Origin: CAYFQB01 sp964345225
GTDB taxonomy: Bacteria > Nitrospirota > Thermodesulfovibrionia > Thermodesulfovibrionales > UBA6898
Assembly: GCA_964345225.1 (NCBI GenBank)
Contig: CAYFQB010000016.1
Location: 95,433 to 159,432, forward strand
Length of the DNA stretch: 64,000 bases
Direction of reading: 5' to 3'
The notes under the pieces are model-generated. The model was not told the origin of the DNA and did not search any database. It saw only the letters and a list, made by a program, of their open reading frames with translations. The number at the start of each line of letters is the position of its first letter. The stretch's first letter is position 1. Shown piece after piece: positions 18,794 to 27,800 of this stretch. Made by a program: the position numbers and the translations under genes.

Positions 18794-18831
18794 AGAAAAC
18801 CCCGTATAACTGACAGGGCTTTTTACGGGGT
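18794..18831 (-). terminator. Intrinsic terminator after pyrF
   Basis: On the minus strand, ACCCCGTA pairs perfectly with TACGGGGT (18824-18831 with 18799-18806) across a 17-base loop, followed by TTTTCTG. It lies directly downstream of the pyrF stop. The ACCCCGT core also resembles the dispersed stem-loop repeats of this window. Confidence 0.65.
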
Positions 18832-18836
18832 AAAAA

Positions 18837-19559
18837 TCAAGCAGCAGCTATCTCATTTTTTATCAATTGTATTGTCTTTATTGGGTTACTCTGATCGAGT
18901 ATCGCCCTTCCCATTACAATATAATCTGCGCCTTCTCTTATTGCCTCTTTTGGAGTCATTGTCCTCATCTGGTCATCAGGTGGGGGCGTCCATGATGTCC
19001 TTATACCAGGAGTCACAATCAGAAATCCCCTTCCACAGCGTCCCCTGATCATAGCAGCCTCTCTTGCAGAAGCAACAACACCGTCAAGACCGGCTCTCAG
19101 GGCAAGGCTTGCAAGATGTCTTACGTGGGTATTCATACTGTATTGTATGCCCAGCTCTTCCTTTAAAGTTTCTCCAGAAATGCTTGTCAGCATAGTAACA
19201 CCTATTATCTTTGGCCGTTCCAGATTTTCTTTGAGGCATAAATTGACAACATCATCACTGCACTGTTTCATCATTTTATAACCACCAGAGGCATGAACAT
19301 TAAACATAAAAACACCCAATCTTGCTGCAGCAATTCCTGCCCTTGAAACAGAATTTGGTATATCATGGAATTTTAGATCCAGGAATACCTTCTTCCCTCT
19401 CTTTTTTATCTCCTCTATAATCGACGGCCCAGCAGAAGTATATAGTTCAAGTCCTACCTTGAATATATCAATATAACTTTCGAATTTTTCAACAAGCTCT
19501 ATTGCATAATTATTATCCGAAACATCAAGTGCAAGTATCAGTCTTCCATCATTAGCCAT
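18837..19559 (-). CDS. pyrF: Orotidine 5'-phosphate decarboxylase
   Basis: Last step of UMP synthesis. 240 residues. Diagnostic motifs: ALDVSDN at the N-terminus, IDIFKVGLELY, and the catalytic loop FLDLKFHDIPNSV carrying the Lys-Asp network; later VTPGIRT and GADYIVMGRAI. The minus-strand terminator at 18794-18831 suggests the transcript ends here. A repeat cluster separates it from dcd. Confidence 0.96.
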   Translation of the reverse strand: MANDGRLILALDVSDNNYAIELVEKFESYIDIFKVGLELYTSAGPSIIEEIKKRGKKVFLDLKFHDIPNSVSRAGIAAARLGVFMFNVHASGGYKMMKQCSDDVVNLCLKENLERPKIIGVTMLTSISGETLKEELGIQYSMNTHVRHLASLALRAGLDGVVASAREAAMIRGRCGRGFLIVTPGIRTSWTPPPDDQMRTMTPKEAIREGADYIVMGRAILDQSNPIKTIQLIKNEIAAA

Positions 19560-19639
19560 TGTCGCCTCTTACAATTATCCATTCAGCTATCACCAGCTTA
19601 AATGCCGGGGTTTGGACTTCAGCTGTTTTATGTTGTATG

Positions 19640-19722
19640 CCCCCAAGTTTGATACTGAGTGCCACCGAAATTGTTACTGAGCACAGTCAAGTTATTACTG
19701 AGCACAGTCGAAGTATCAAATT
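19640..19722. repeat. Inverted/direct repeat cluster between dcd and pyrF
   Basis: TTTGATACT (19648-19656) is inverted at 19712-19720 as AGTATCAAA. Inside, TTACTGAGCACAGTC occurs twice in direct orientation (19674-19688 and 19695-19709). The CTTCGACTGTGCTCAGTAA unit on the minus strand resembles a short dispersed repeat common in bacterial genomes. One end reaches into the dcd stop codon. Confidence 0.8.
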
Positions 19723-20264
19723 TTTGGAAGTACAATCCCTTTTTGTGCCTGATATTTACCTTTTTTATCAGCATAGGATGTCTCACAAACTTCTGATGCC
19801 TCGAGAAAAACAATCTGTGCAATCCCTTCGTTGGCATATATTTTTACTGGAAATGGAGAAGTATTAGAAACCGATATAGTAACAAACCCTTCCCATTCAG
19901 GTTCGAGCGGTGTTACATTAACTATCAGGCCACTTCTTGCATATGTGGATTTTCCAAAGCATATTACCAGTATTTCTCTTGGTATCCTGAAATATTCGAA
20001 AGACCTGCAGATTACATAAGAATTTGGACGAATCTCACACACATCCCCTTTATAGTCAACAAAATTACTCTCATCAAAGGCTTTCGGATCAATAATCTTC
20101 CCACTAACAGGGTTAGGAATCTTGAATTCATCATATAACCTCATGTCATATCCATAGGCACTGACTCCGTATGAAATCACCGCTTTTGTTATTTGCTCAT
20201 CGTTAAAAGGTTCAATCATCCCCTCTCTAGCCATTTCCCTTATCCAGCGGTCATTTTTTACCAT
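19716..20264 (-). CDS. dcd: dCTP deaminase
   Basis: Deaminates dCTP to dUTP for thymidylate synthesis. 182 residues. Recognisable segments: DRWIREMA at the start, SYGVSAYGYDMRL, the RSFEYFRIPREIL strand, GKSTYARSGLIVNVTPLEPEWEG (catalytic Glu in LEPEWEG), and the C-terminal lid YADKKGKYQAQKGIVLPKI. The family's usual length is 173-193. The stop codon is formed at the edge of the repeat cluster. Confidence 0.95.
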   Translation of the reverse strand: MVKNDRWIREMAREGMIEPFNDEQITKAVISYGVSAYGYDMRLYDEFKIPNPVSGKIIDPKAFDESNFVDYKGDVCEIRPNSYVICRSFEYFRIPREILVICFGKSTYARSGLIVNVTPLEPEWEGFVTISVSNTSPFPVKIYANEGIAQIVFLEASEVCETSYADKKGKYQAQKGIVLPKI

Positions 20265-20372
20265 TGATTATCCTGCTTAAAAACCGGCCATTTCTAATTT
20301 ATTAAAGGAGTTCATAATTAATACCAAGTAGCTTTTTCTCGCTATTATACCTTGATTCTGCTTATAAAACAT

Positions 20373-20609
20373 TCAGGAAAATTCTTCTTCTGTTTCATCT
20401 AAAACCTGTTTAATTAAATCCAGTGACTCCAGAGCAACATCTCCCTGAACTTTTTGTATCGCAAAGCCTGCATGGACAAGCACATAATCGCCAATAGAAA
20501 CTTCATCAGGCATTAGAAGCAGGCTGATGTCTTTGCGTGCACCATAAACATCAACCGTTGCCATCATATTTTCTATTTTTATCACCTTAGAAGGGATAGC
20601 CAAGCACAT
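20373..20609 (-). CDS. hypC: Hydrogenase maturation chaperone HypC/HupF
   Basis: 78 residues starting MCLAIPSKVI; the cysteine after the initiator methionine is the invariant iron-binding residue that hands the Fe(CN)2CO unit to the hydrogenase large subunit. An in-frame ATG at 20624 would bury this cysteine, so the start at 20609 is preferred. GDYVLVHAGFAIQKV is the second family motif. No other hyp or hydrogenase gene is present in the window, which is unusual because hypC normally clusters with hypD/hypE. Confidence 0.92.
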   Translation of the reverse strand: MCLAIPSKVIKIENMMATVDVYGARKDISLLLMPDEVSIGDYVLVHAGFAIQKVQGDVALESLDLIKQVLDETEEEFS

Positions 20610-20658
20610 TTTATTATTATACATCAGTTGTGATAATTTTCATCTAACTATTAATTTC

Positions 20659-20687
20659 TTGACAAATGATTTCTAACCGTATATAAA
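20659..20687 (+). promoter_or_regulatory. Sigma-70 promoter, apparently leaderless
   Basis: TTGACA (20659-20664), a 17-bp spacer, then TATAAA (20682-20687). Transcription would start near 20694, only about three bases before the ATG at 20697, and no Shine-Dalgarno sequence is present, which fits a leaderless mRNA. Confidence 0.7.
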
Positions 20688-20696
20688 TAATAAACA

Positions 20697-21374
20697 ATGA
20701 AAAAAATTCTTATTCCTACTGAACTTGGGAGTTTAATTAATAAGAAAAAAAGCATTCTGAACAGGCAGGACGTCATGATATTCGAACATGATTCAAACAA
20801 AGATGCGCTTGATATTCATATTTCCGAGAATGCAAACCTCATCATTGCTGAACTCGACTCTCCGTTGCTGGGAGGAGAAGCACTTTGTAATATTATCAGA
20901 AATGATGATCAACTATGGGATGTCTCTATAATACTTATATGTAATGATAACCACTCTGAGATAAGAAAATGCCTTGACTGCAATGCAAATTCATATATTA
21001 CGAGACCTCTTGACCATAATTTGATATCAGAACAAATTAGTAAATTCCTTAATATCCCGAGAAGGGCATCTCTAAGGGTTCTTTTAAAGGTTACAGTTAA
21101 CTGGAAACATACAACCGAGTCTTTCTACTGCTATTCCCAAAACATAAGCTCATCAGGCATACTGCTTGAAAAGGATAAATATATCTTTGATAAAGGAGAT
21201 ATATTATCATGCTCGTTCTTCATTCCTAATTCTGAACGCATAACTGCTGACGGGGAGATCGCCAGAGTTGTCCAGAAAAAACAAAATATCTACCAGTATG
21301 GTATCAAATTCACTAAAATTAGTGAAAGCGCAAAGTCTGCTATTGAGTCCCTCGTCAAAAAAAGGTCCGGGTAA
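20697..21374 (+). CDS. Receiver-PilZ fusion protein
   Basis: 225 residues. Residues 1-118 are receiver-like: D54 in ELDSPLLGG is the putative phosphoacceptor, but the conserved lysine near 103 is arginine (ITRPL), and the N-terminal acidic pair is missing, so it may not be phosphorylated normally. Residues 122-225 are a PilZ domain with RASLR (123-127) and NISSSG (149-154), both c-di-GMP motifs. It could combine two signals. A near-consensus promoter lies immediately upstream. It diverges from hypC. Confidence 0.85.
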   Translation: MKKILIPTELGSLINKKKSILNRQDVMIFEHDSNKDALDIHISENANLIIAELDSPLLGGEALCNIIRNDDQLWDVSIILICNDNHSEIRKCLDCNANSYITRPLDHNLISEQISKFLNIPRRASLRVLLKVTVNWKHTTESFYCYSQNISSSGILLEKDKYIFDKGDILSCSFFIPNSERITADGEIARVVQKKQNIYQYGIKFTKISESAKSAIESLVKKRSG

Positions 21375-21396
21375 TAATATAGGCTGTCAGAATCTC

Positions 21397-21975
21397 TTAT
21401 TCAGCGTTTAACTGAATCTTTATATAGGCTTTTTCTCTTAGTTCTCCCAGCGCTTCCTTGAGTCTCTCATTAACCTCCTTTTCAATCAGATATCTTTCGA
21501 TCTCCTCTCTGACATCATCGTAATTTTTTCCTGAAAATTGATTAATGTTTTGTTCATAAAAGTCCTCTGTGTCTGTATCACTAACCTTTATAAAGGCCCG
21601 GACTTTCAGATTGATATATTCTTCCATAATCTCTTCTTCTGAAGTAGCTTCAATTCTGTATTTCTTTGCCTCTCTCAATAATAATCTTCTGTTAATCATT
21701 GTTTCTATGACATCTTCTTTGCTTATATCTGGTGATAATTTCAAGGAATTTTCATATTGTTGCTCAAATTCACTCATAGTAATTGCCTCATCGTCCACAA
21801 ATGCAACAACCCTGTCTGTAAAACCGCCATAACAGTAAGCAGTAGGCAGTAGGCAGTAGGCAGAAAAGAGAAAACAAAGCATAAAATACAGTCGTCTCTG
21901 CACTTTTATACCTGCTCTTTGCTCTTTAATCTTTCTCAACATCAACCTCAACCTGTTCTTTTTTATTTTCTCCAT
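21397..21975 (-). CDS. SurA-like N-terminal domain chaperone with repeat-derived signal peptide
   Basis: About 192 residues. After the signal region comes a SurA-type chaperone domain (RVVAFVDDEAITMSEFEQQY, IETMINRRLLLREAKKY, VREEIERYLIEKEVNERL) but no parvulin domain, so it is a short SurA relative. The hydrophobic export segment (FSAYCLLPTAYCYGG) is read straight from a CAGTAGG-type tandem repeat at 21833-21863. Downstream of bamA in the same direction, which fits outer-membrane protein delivery. The start is uncertain: ATG 21975 chosen, GTG 21981 and ATG 21882 possible. Confidence 0.8.
   Translation of the reverse strand: MEKIKKNRLRLMLRKIKEQRAGIKVQRRLYFMLCFLFSAYCLLPTAYCYGGFTDRVVAFVDDEAITMSEFEQQYENSLKLSPDISKEDVIETMINRRLLLREAKKYRIEATSEEEIMEEYINLKVRAFIKVSDTDTEDFYEQNINQFSGKNYDDVREEIERYLIEKEVNERLKEALGELREKAYIKIQLNAE
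21833..21863. repeat. Heptanucleotide tandem repeat inside a CDS
   Basis: Four and a half copies of the 7-mer CAGTAGG (first copy CAGTAAG). On the minus strand it is translated in the surA-like gene as repeats of the YCLLPTA kind, forming the signal-peptide core. The same unit style occurs in intergenic DNA at 61-110, 1290-1380 and 10700-10740. Confidence 0.9.
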
Positions 21976-21984
21976 GCTCACTTA

Positions 21985-22100
21985 CCCTTACCTATTTTTT
22001 TACTGCTTACTGCTTAATTTGCGCCCTGCTCCCTGCTCTATGCACCCTGCTTATTACTTATTACTTATTACTTATTACTTATTACTCCTTACCCCTTACT
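21985..22100. repeat. Minisatellite between bamA and the surA-like gene
   Basis: Contains ACTGCTTACTGCTTA, GCCCTGCTCCCTGCTC, and from about 22050 five copies of CTTATTA, then ACTCCTTACCCCTTAC. It occupies the whole 120-bp gap, leaving no other gene or obvious terminator. Confidence 0.85.
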
Positions 22101-22103
22101 TTT

Positions 22104-24857
22104 TTAGAATGCATGCCCTATGCTGAAATGAACTTCTCCATGGCTCTCCCCATTTTCTCTATCTAATTTGTGCCCGTAATCCACTCTTAGAGGACCAACC
22201 GGCGTATTATATCTCAATCCTAACCCCACAGTGTATTTAAGATCTGCAACATCTGCATCCTTTGTCCTTATCCATACATTTCCCATATCAAGAAAAGTTA
22301 CCAGTCCAATACTCTCACTGACCGATGTCCTTAACTCAATATTGCTCATTAAAAAAGCATTCCCACCAGTCGGATTGCCATCTTCACCTTTTGGACCGAG
22401 CATATCCTGTTCATATCCCCTGACAGTTGACCTTCCACCAAGGAAGAATCTTTCCACAAGCGGCAGTTCCTCTGTATCCTTGAAGCCATATGCCACTCCC
22501 CCTCTCGCTGATATGGCCAGAGTGACTCTACGGATCAATTGCTGGAAGGCACTTCCGTTGACTATGAGCTTTGTAAAATTTGTTTCTGAAAAAAACAATG
22601 AAGAAGCTACTTTTAATGAAATACCTGCAAGAATTCCCTTTTTAGGTTCGAAAGGATCATCCCTTGTATCATATATGATTGACGGCTTGATACTGCTGAT
22701 TGCCAATGTACCGGTATCTTCCTTACTCAAAATCACATCAGGCTGTACATCATAAGTTTTGACAAGGGAAATTTCATGATACAGTTCAGCCTTCATTTTG
22801 TCACTTAATTTTTTCTCAATACCTGATGTTACAGAATACCTTCTTAGTCTGTACCTTGTATCTCTTTCATCGATATCTATTTCTTCCCTGTTTTCATATA
22901 GAAAAAATATCCTGAAAGGAAGATTGTATCCAAGGAACCACGGTTCGCGGTACTGCATAATATATCTCTGTTCCAATGAACTCAATTCTGCACTTACTGA
23001 CCCCTGCCTGTTCATTCCCCATAGATTCCTGTAACTTAACTCAATAAAGCCCCTATATTCCTCGTACTCTGCATAGCCAACGCCGAACTCTACCGAGCCT
23101 GCATTTCCCTCTTTTACCTTTACAAGTATATCTCTTTGATCTGCTTCGCCACTTATATCATCTATTTCAACATCGGTAAATAATCCTAATTTGTATAACC
23201 TCTGCCGTTCATTTGCAAGAACACGGTGGCTATAAGGCTGACCCTCTTTATGAAGGAGCTCCCGTTTTATGACCACATATTTCGTCCTCTTATTACCTTT
23301 AATTATAGTTTTCCCGAATATCGTTTTCTTTCCTTTAATCATACTGAAAACGATTGAAGCTTTGTGATTCTCTATGTTTCTCGTTACTAATACATCGACA
23401 TCCGTATAACCGTGGTTGCTGTAATAATCCAAAACTTTAAATCTTGCATCAGAGATATCCACTTCATTATAAGGGTCTCCTGGTTTTATACCCAAGATTG
23501 AGATAAGTTCAGTTTCTATCTCAGGATCAACGCCTGTTATTTCCAGGAATTCGATCTCTGTTTTTTCACCTTCCTGTATATCGAATATCAGTTCAGCTGA
23601 ATTTATAGTTTTATTGATTTGGGTTTTTATCTCCTTGACATTTGCTTCAAGATATCCAAGTGCTCCATAAAATTCTTTTATAGATTCTCTGTCCCTATCT
23701 ATAAGTTCAGAATTGTAAATCGTTCCTTCCCTTGACAAAATCACGTCTTTCAGTTTATCTTGAGGCAGACTTACACCTTTAAACTTTATAGACCCTACTG
23801 TTATCTTTTCACCCTCGAATACAAAAAAAGTAATGACTATATTCTTTTCATCTGATTCTATGACAGGTGCTATCTGGGCAAAAGTATATCCTTTTTGATG
23901 ATATACAGAAAGCATTCTGCCGACTGATTCCTCAACTAACTCATCATTAAACGACTCAATTTCGAAAAAAGGCACCTCTTTCAAAAGGCTTCTTGTAGAG
24001 ATACTATCGTTGCCATTTATTTCAATTGTCATATGTCTGCCTTTTTCAACTGCTATTTCTATTTCTCTATTACTGTATGAATACGGTCCTACAACCGGAC
24101 TAAAAAACCTCTTCTTTTTGTAATATTTTTTTATCCGGATTAAGTCTTCCCTCAATATAAATTGGTTATAAATATCTCCTTCTGACAATTTAATTTTGTT
24201 TTTTACATTTGTGTCAGGATCAGTAATCTTTATCTTATTTATTATCAAAGGATCACCTGTATCCACTTTTAAATGAAGATATACCCTGTAAGGTTCTTTA
24301 ATATCCTCAATCTCTGCCTGTATTTCGGCATCCGGGAATCCATACAGGGAAAGCTTTTCCTTAAGATCATCGACTGCTTCCTGAAGCATGTCATACCTCA
24401 TTATATGCTCTTCTTTCAGTAGAAATGATTCTTTTATAACTTTCTCGGATATCTCATAATTCCCTGATATATAAATCTTCTTTATGTAATCTTTTTCCCT
24501 GACGGTTATTGTAACCGTGGGTGTTTCTCCTTCTGAAACTACTACTGAAATGTCCTCAAACAAACCTTTTATAAATGTCCTCTTAATACCTTTGCTGACC
24601 TTCTCTCTGTCTATTAAACTGCCTTCCCTGATTCCAAACATATCAAGGAATTCATCCTCGTCGATCGAATAAAGTCCCTTTATTTCAATCTTTCCCGCAT
24701 TTAAGGCATTACATGTGCTCGAGCCTAAAACAAAAAGAAATGTTAATATAAGAGAAAGTATAATCCAGTAGTACAATAGACCAGTCAAGAAATAGCTATT
24801 TACTTTTATACTGCTCTTTTGCTCTATTGCCCTGGCTTTTCTATAGCTTTTTATCAT
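22104..24857 (-). CDS. bamA: BamA/TamA-type outer-membrane protein with seven POTRA domains
   Basis: 917 residues. After an N-terminal hydrophobic export segment (about 28-50) I can lay out seven successive POTRA-like repeats, roughly one per 75-80 residues to about 600, each starting with an IxxIxIxGN-like strand. A 16-strand Omp85 barrel follows, with the lid motif GGRSTVRGYEQ, the segment GPLRVDYGHKL, and a C-terminal phenylalanine, the usual beta-signal. BamA normally has five POTRAs and TamA three, so this is longer than usual. Its ATG overlaps the tamB stop as ATGA, tying it to tamB; it could serve as BamA, TamA, or both. Confidence 0.9.
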   Translation of the reverse strand: MIKSYRKARAIEQKSSIKVNSYFLTGLLYYWIILSLILTFLFVLGSSTCNALNAGKIEIKGLYSIDEDEFLDMFGIREGSLIDREKVSKGIKRTFIKGLFEDISVVVSEGETPTVTITVREKDYIKKIYISGNYEISEKVIKESFLLKEEHIMRYDMLQEAVDDLKEKLSLYGFPDAEIQAEIEDIKEPYRVYLHLKVDTGDPLIINKIKITDPDTNVKNKIKLSEGDIYNQFILREDLIRIKKYYKKKRFFSPVVGPYSYSNREIEIAVEKGRHMTIEINGNDSISTRSLLKEVPFFEIESFNDELVEESVGRMLSVYHQKGYTFAQIAPVIESDEKNIVITFFVFEGEKITVGSIKFKGVSLPQDKLKDVILSREGTIYNSELIDRDRESIKEFYGALGYLEANVKEIKTQINKTINSAELIFDIQEGEKTEIEFLEITGVDPEIETELISILGIKPGDPYNEVDISDARFKVLDYYSNHGYTDVDVLVTRNIENHKASIVFSMIKGKKTIFGKTIIKGNKRTKYVVIKRELLHKEGQPYSHRVLANERQRLYKLGLFTDVEIDDISGEADQRDILVKVKEGNAGSVEFGVGYAEYEEYRGFIELSYRNLWGMNRQGSVSAELSSLEQRYIMQYREPWFLGYNLPFRIFFLYENREEIDIDERDTRYRLRRYSVTSGIEKKLSDKMKAELYHEISLVKTYDVQPDVILSKEDTGTLAISSIKPSIIYDTRDDPFEPKKGILAGISLKVASSLFFSETNFTKLIVNGSAFQQLIRRVTLAISARGGVAYGFKDTEELPLVERFFLGGRSTVRGYEQDMLGPKGEDGNPTGGNAFLMSNIELRTSVSESIGLVTFLDMGNVWIRTKDADVADLKYTVGLGLRYNTPVGPLRVDYGHKLDRENGESHGEVHFSIGHAF

Positions 24858-27800
24858 TTAAATTCAAACCTGAATCGAATATCTCCGCCAAGAATACCCC
24901 GCTCATCCCTTACGCCTATCAAAGATATGTTTCTGTTTAGGAGGTACTTAAGTTTTATAATCTGCTCTTCTGTGGAACCTACAGAGGTAGTGTAGGTCAC
25001 AAAAACCTTTTCGCCCATAAGCCTTTTTGACACAGTTACCCTCGGCTCGATAGTTCCGGTTGTTTTTGAGACATAAGGGTCAATCTGCAGCCTGTCGAGA
25101 CCTGTAATAGTCCTGAACCTCTCCTCTATTACATCCTGTATCCTTCCGGTAACAAAAGAGGTCGCTTCACTTGCACCTATACCTCCTTCCAGTCCTTTTA
25201 AGTCACTTCCCATCCGCCCAACTGTAAGAAGGGCAAGTATATCCATCTCATTAAGTGGCGGATCAGAAGAAAGCGACATATTGAAGTGATCGATATACCC
25301 TTCAAGGTTCATTTTTATCTTGTATCCCTTGGCAATCGTTTCAGCAGCAATCATCATGAAAGGATTTATTCGGTTTGGATCTGAAAAATCAGCGCTTGCA
25401 TTGAGAATCCTGAACTCATTATTTCTGAAATATATTGTGCCCTCCTTGGTCTCAAGCCTTCCCAAAAGTATCGGACGGTATACCATACCTCTTAAAACCA
25501 TATCTACACTTGCAGTAGCCCGTGCAACATTATTATCAATGAAAATATTGTCTTTACCTATAATTCTAATATTAAGTTCAGCCTTCTCAAATTCAGATAT
25601 CTCGGATTTGTATTTCTCGGTCTGCTTGACTTTAAGCAACCAGCTTTTCCATTCTGTCCTTTCCTTATACCTGACCCTATTTATCTTTATGTCTCCTGAT
25701 ATCATCTGAGACTCCAGCCTACCCTTATATAGAATATTCCCTCCAAAGTTGACAGTGAAATCCTTTGATACCGAAGTTGTAATATTGTCTAATCCTGCCT
25801 CTACATAGAATTGCTTAAATGAAAATTTCTTCATATAAACAATACCTGTTATTTCAATGTTACCGCCTCCTATCTCACCAGAGAGTTTTTGCAAAACCAT
25901 TTTATCATTATCAATATAAAGATATCCGGTTAAGGAACTGACCCGATGATGGTAGTCCTCTAGTTTAAAAGATCCATTCGTTACGCTTAATCCTCCATTT
26001 ATTCGTGGCTCATCCCAGTCCCCCGCTATTGAAAAAACAAACTCTGCATCTCCTTTTATAAGCCCTATATGTCTGGAAAGGCCCTTAAATGGAAAGAGCT
26101 TGGAACTGCCTTCAAAAAGAAGATCATATCTTTCACCTATAACAAGGTTTCCTGCTATGTTCAGAGATGTATTGCCGCTTCTTATAGTAATTTTATTTAA
26201 ATCGAGATACCTGTCATTCAAAACCAGATTGATCTCTTTCTCGTTTGAAAAACTGTATTCATACATCGAAAGTGCTATATGTCTTATCAATGCCGATGCA
26301 GAGATATGTTCCGTGCTCCCTTTAAGAGATGCTTTCCCGTTAAGGCTCAGCATAAAATTTTCAGGAACATCACTTAAAAAAGGAATAGCGATGATATCAT
26401 ATCTACCTTTCTGTATATCTACTTCTGCTTCCCATGGAATATCATTCTCGAATCTTCCTTTTGCAGCAATATTCAACTTCTCATTTATCATCCTTGCATC
26501 TAACTTAATATCCTTATTGTCTATGGATGCTTTGATAAATCCGCTTCCCACTGACCTGCCTTTAAGTTTACCCCCTATAACTTTGACCTCTGCAAAGACT
26601 GAAGGGTTGTCGAATGAACCGTGACCTTCTGTCTTTACACTTAAAATAATATCTCCATGAATTTCTCTCTGGATAAAATCACTTATCATTAACTTATCTG
26701 AGATAGCTTTATATGAAAAATTTCCACTTTTATCCAGAGTGGCTTCAGTGTTGATCAATGAGTTTCCCCTCTTGAATTTCATCTCTGTAAAATTAAGTTC
26801 TTTATCGGCGTATCTGAATTCAAAAGAAGAAGAGTCAAATGGTACTTTGTATAAAGCAGCTTTCTCAACAACTGCCTTGGCAATAACTTCAGGATTATCA
26901 CCGCTGCCACCGATCTTCATATAAGTCTTCAGTTTACCTTTTCCCATAAAATCCGGATAAAAAATCTTTACTAATTTCTCAAGGTCAGCATTCTTCAAAG
27001 AAGCTTCCATTTTAAATTCAGGATATGATAAATCAAAAAGTCTTTCGGCTTTATTAAAAAAGATGCTGCCTTTTAGCTTATGGATCTCATCATCACCCTT
27101 AACGTTTATTTCTCTTATAACCAGGAGATTTTTTCTATAGCTGATATCTGCATCAAGCAAACCGCTATTATAGTTTTCTATAATCGGATTATGTATTTTG
27201 ATGTTCCCGCTTATTTCTGGATCATCAAAGGCACCATTTAATTTGCCAGTAAAATCTCCGGTGCCTTTCAGCTTTTCATAATACGGCGAACTGATATCGC
27301 TAATATCAGATGTTTTTAAAGTACCTTTGATATCCAGGGTCTTTGCCTGGATATTTACATATCCATTGATATCCAGCCGGGACTTTCCTGTTTCTAGTTT
27401 CAGGTCTGTAAATGACAATATTGCTCCCTGCTTGGCATATTTGCCCTCCATATCTTTTACCCGTCCTCGAACATCTTTCCCTTCTTCTGTATTCTTATAC
27501 TCAAACCATCCCTGAGGATCGAATTTCGCTCCTGAGCTTGACAAACTACCTTTTACCTTTCCATTCTGTAATCCTGGATCCCATCCTATAAGTTTAAATA
27601 GAGGGGTGCTGTCAACGTTTGCGAAATCGATGTCGATGGTAAAAAAATTAACCACTGGCAGGGTTATTGATACGGATGCCATTGCGCGGCCATTATAAAG
27701 CCTTCCATCACCATCTGAGAATTTCATCGTTCCGTCGGCATAGGAAATCATGCATTTAATCGTATCTATATCAACACCGAAAAGATTGCCTCTGTACAAA

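Noticed and set aside
21833..22086. CRISPR-like tandem repeats
   Set aside because: Units are 7 bp, contiguous and without unique spacers; no cas gene is near.
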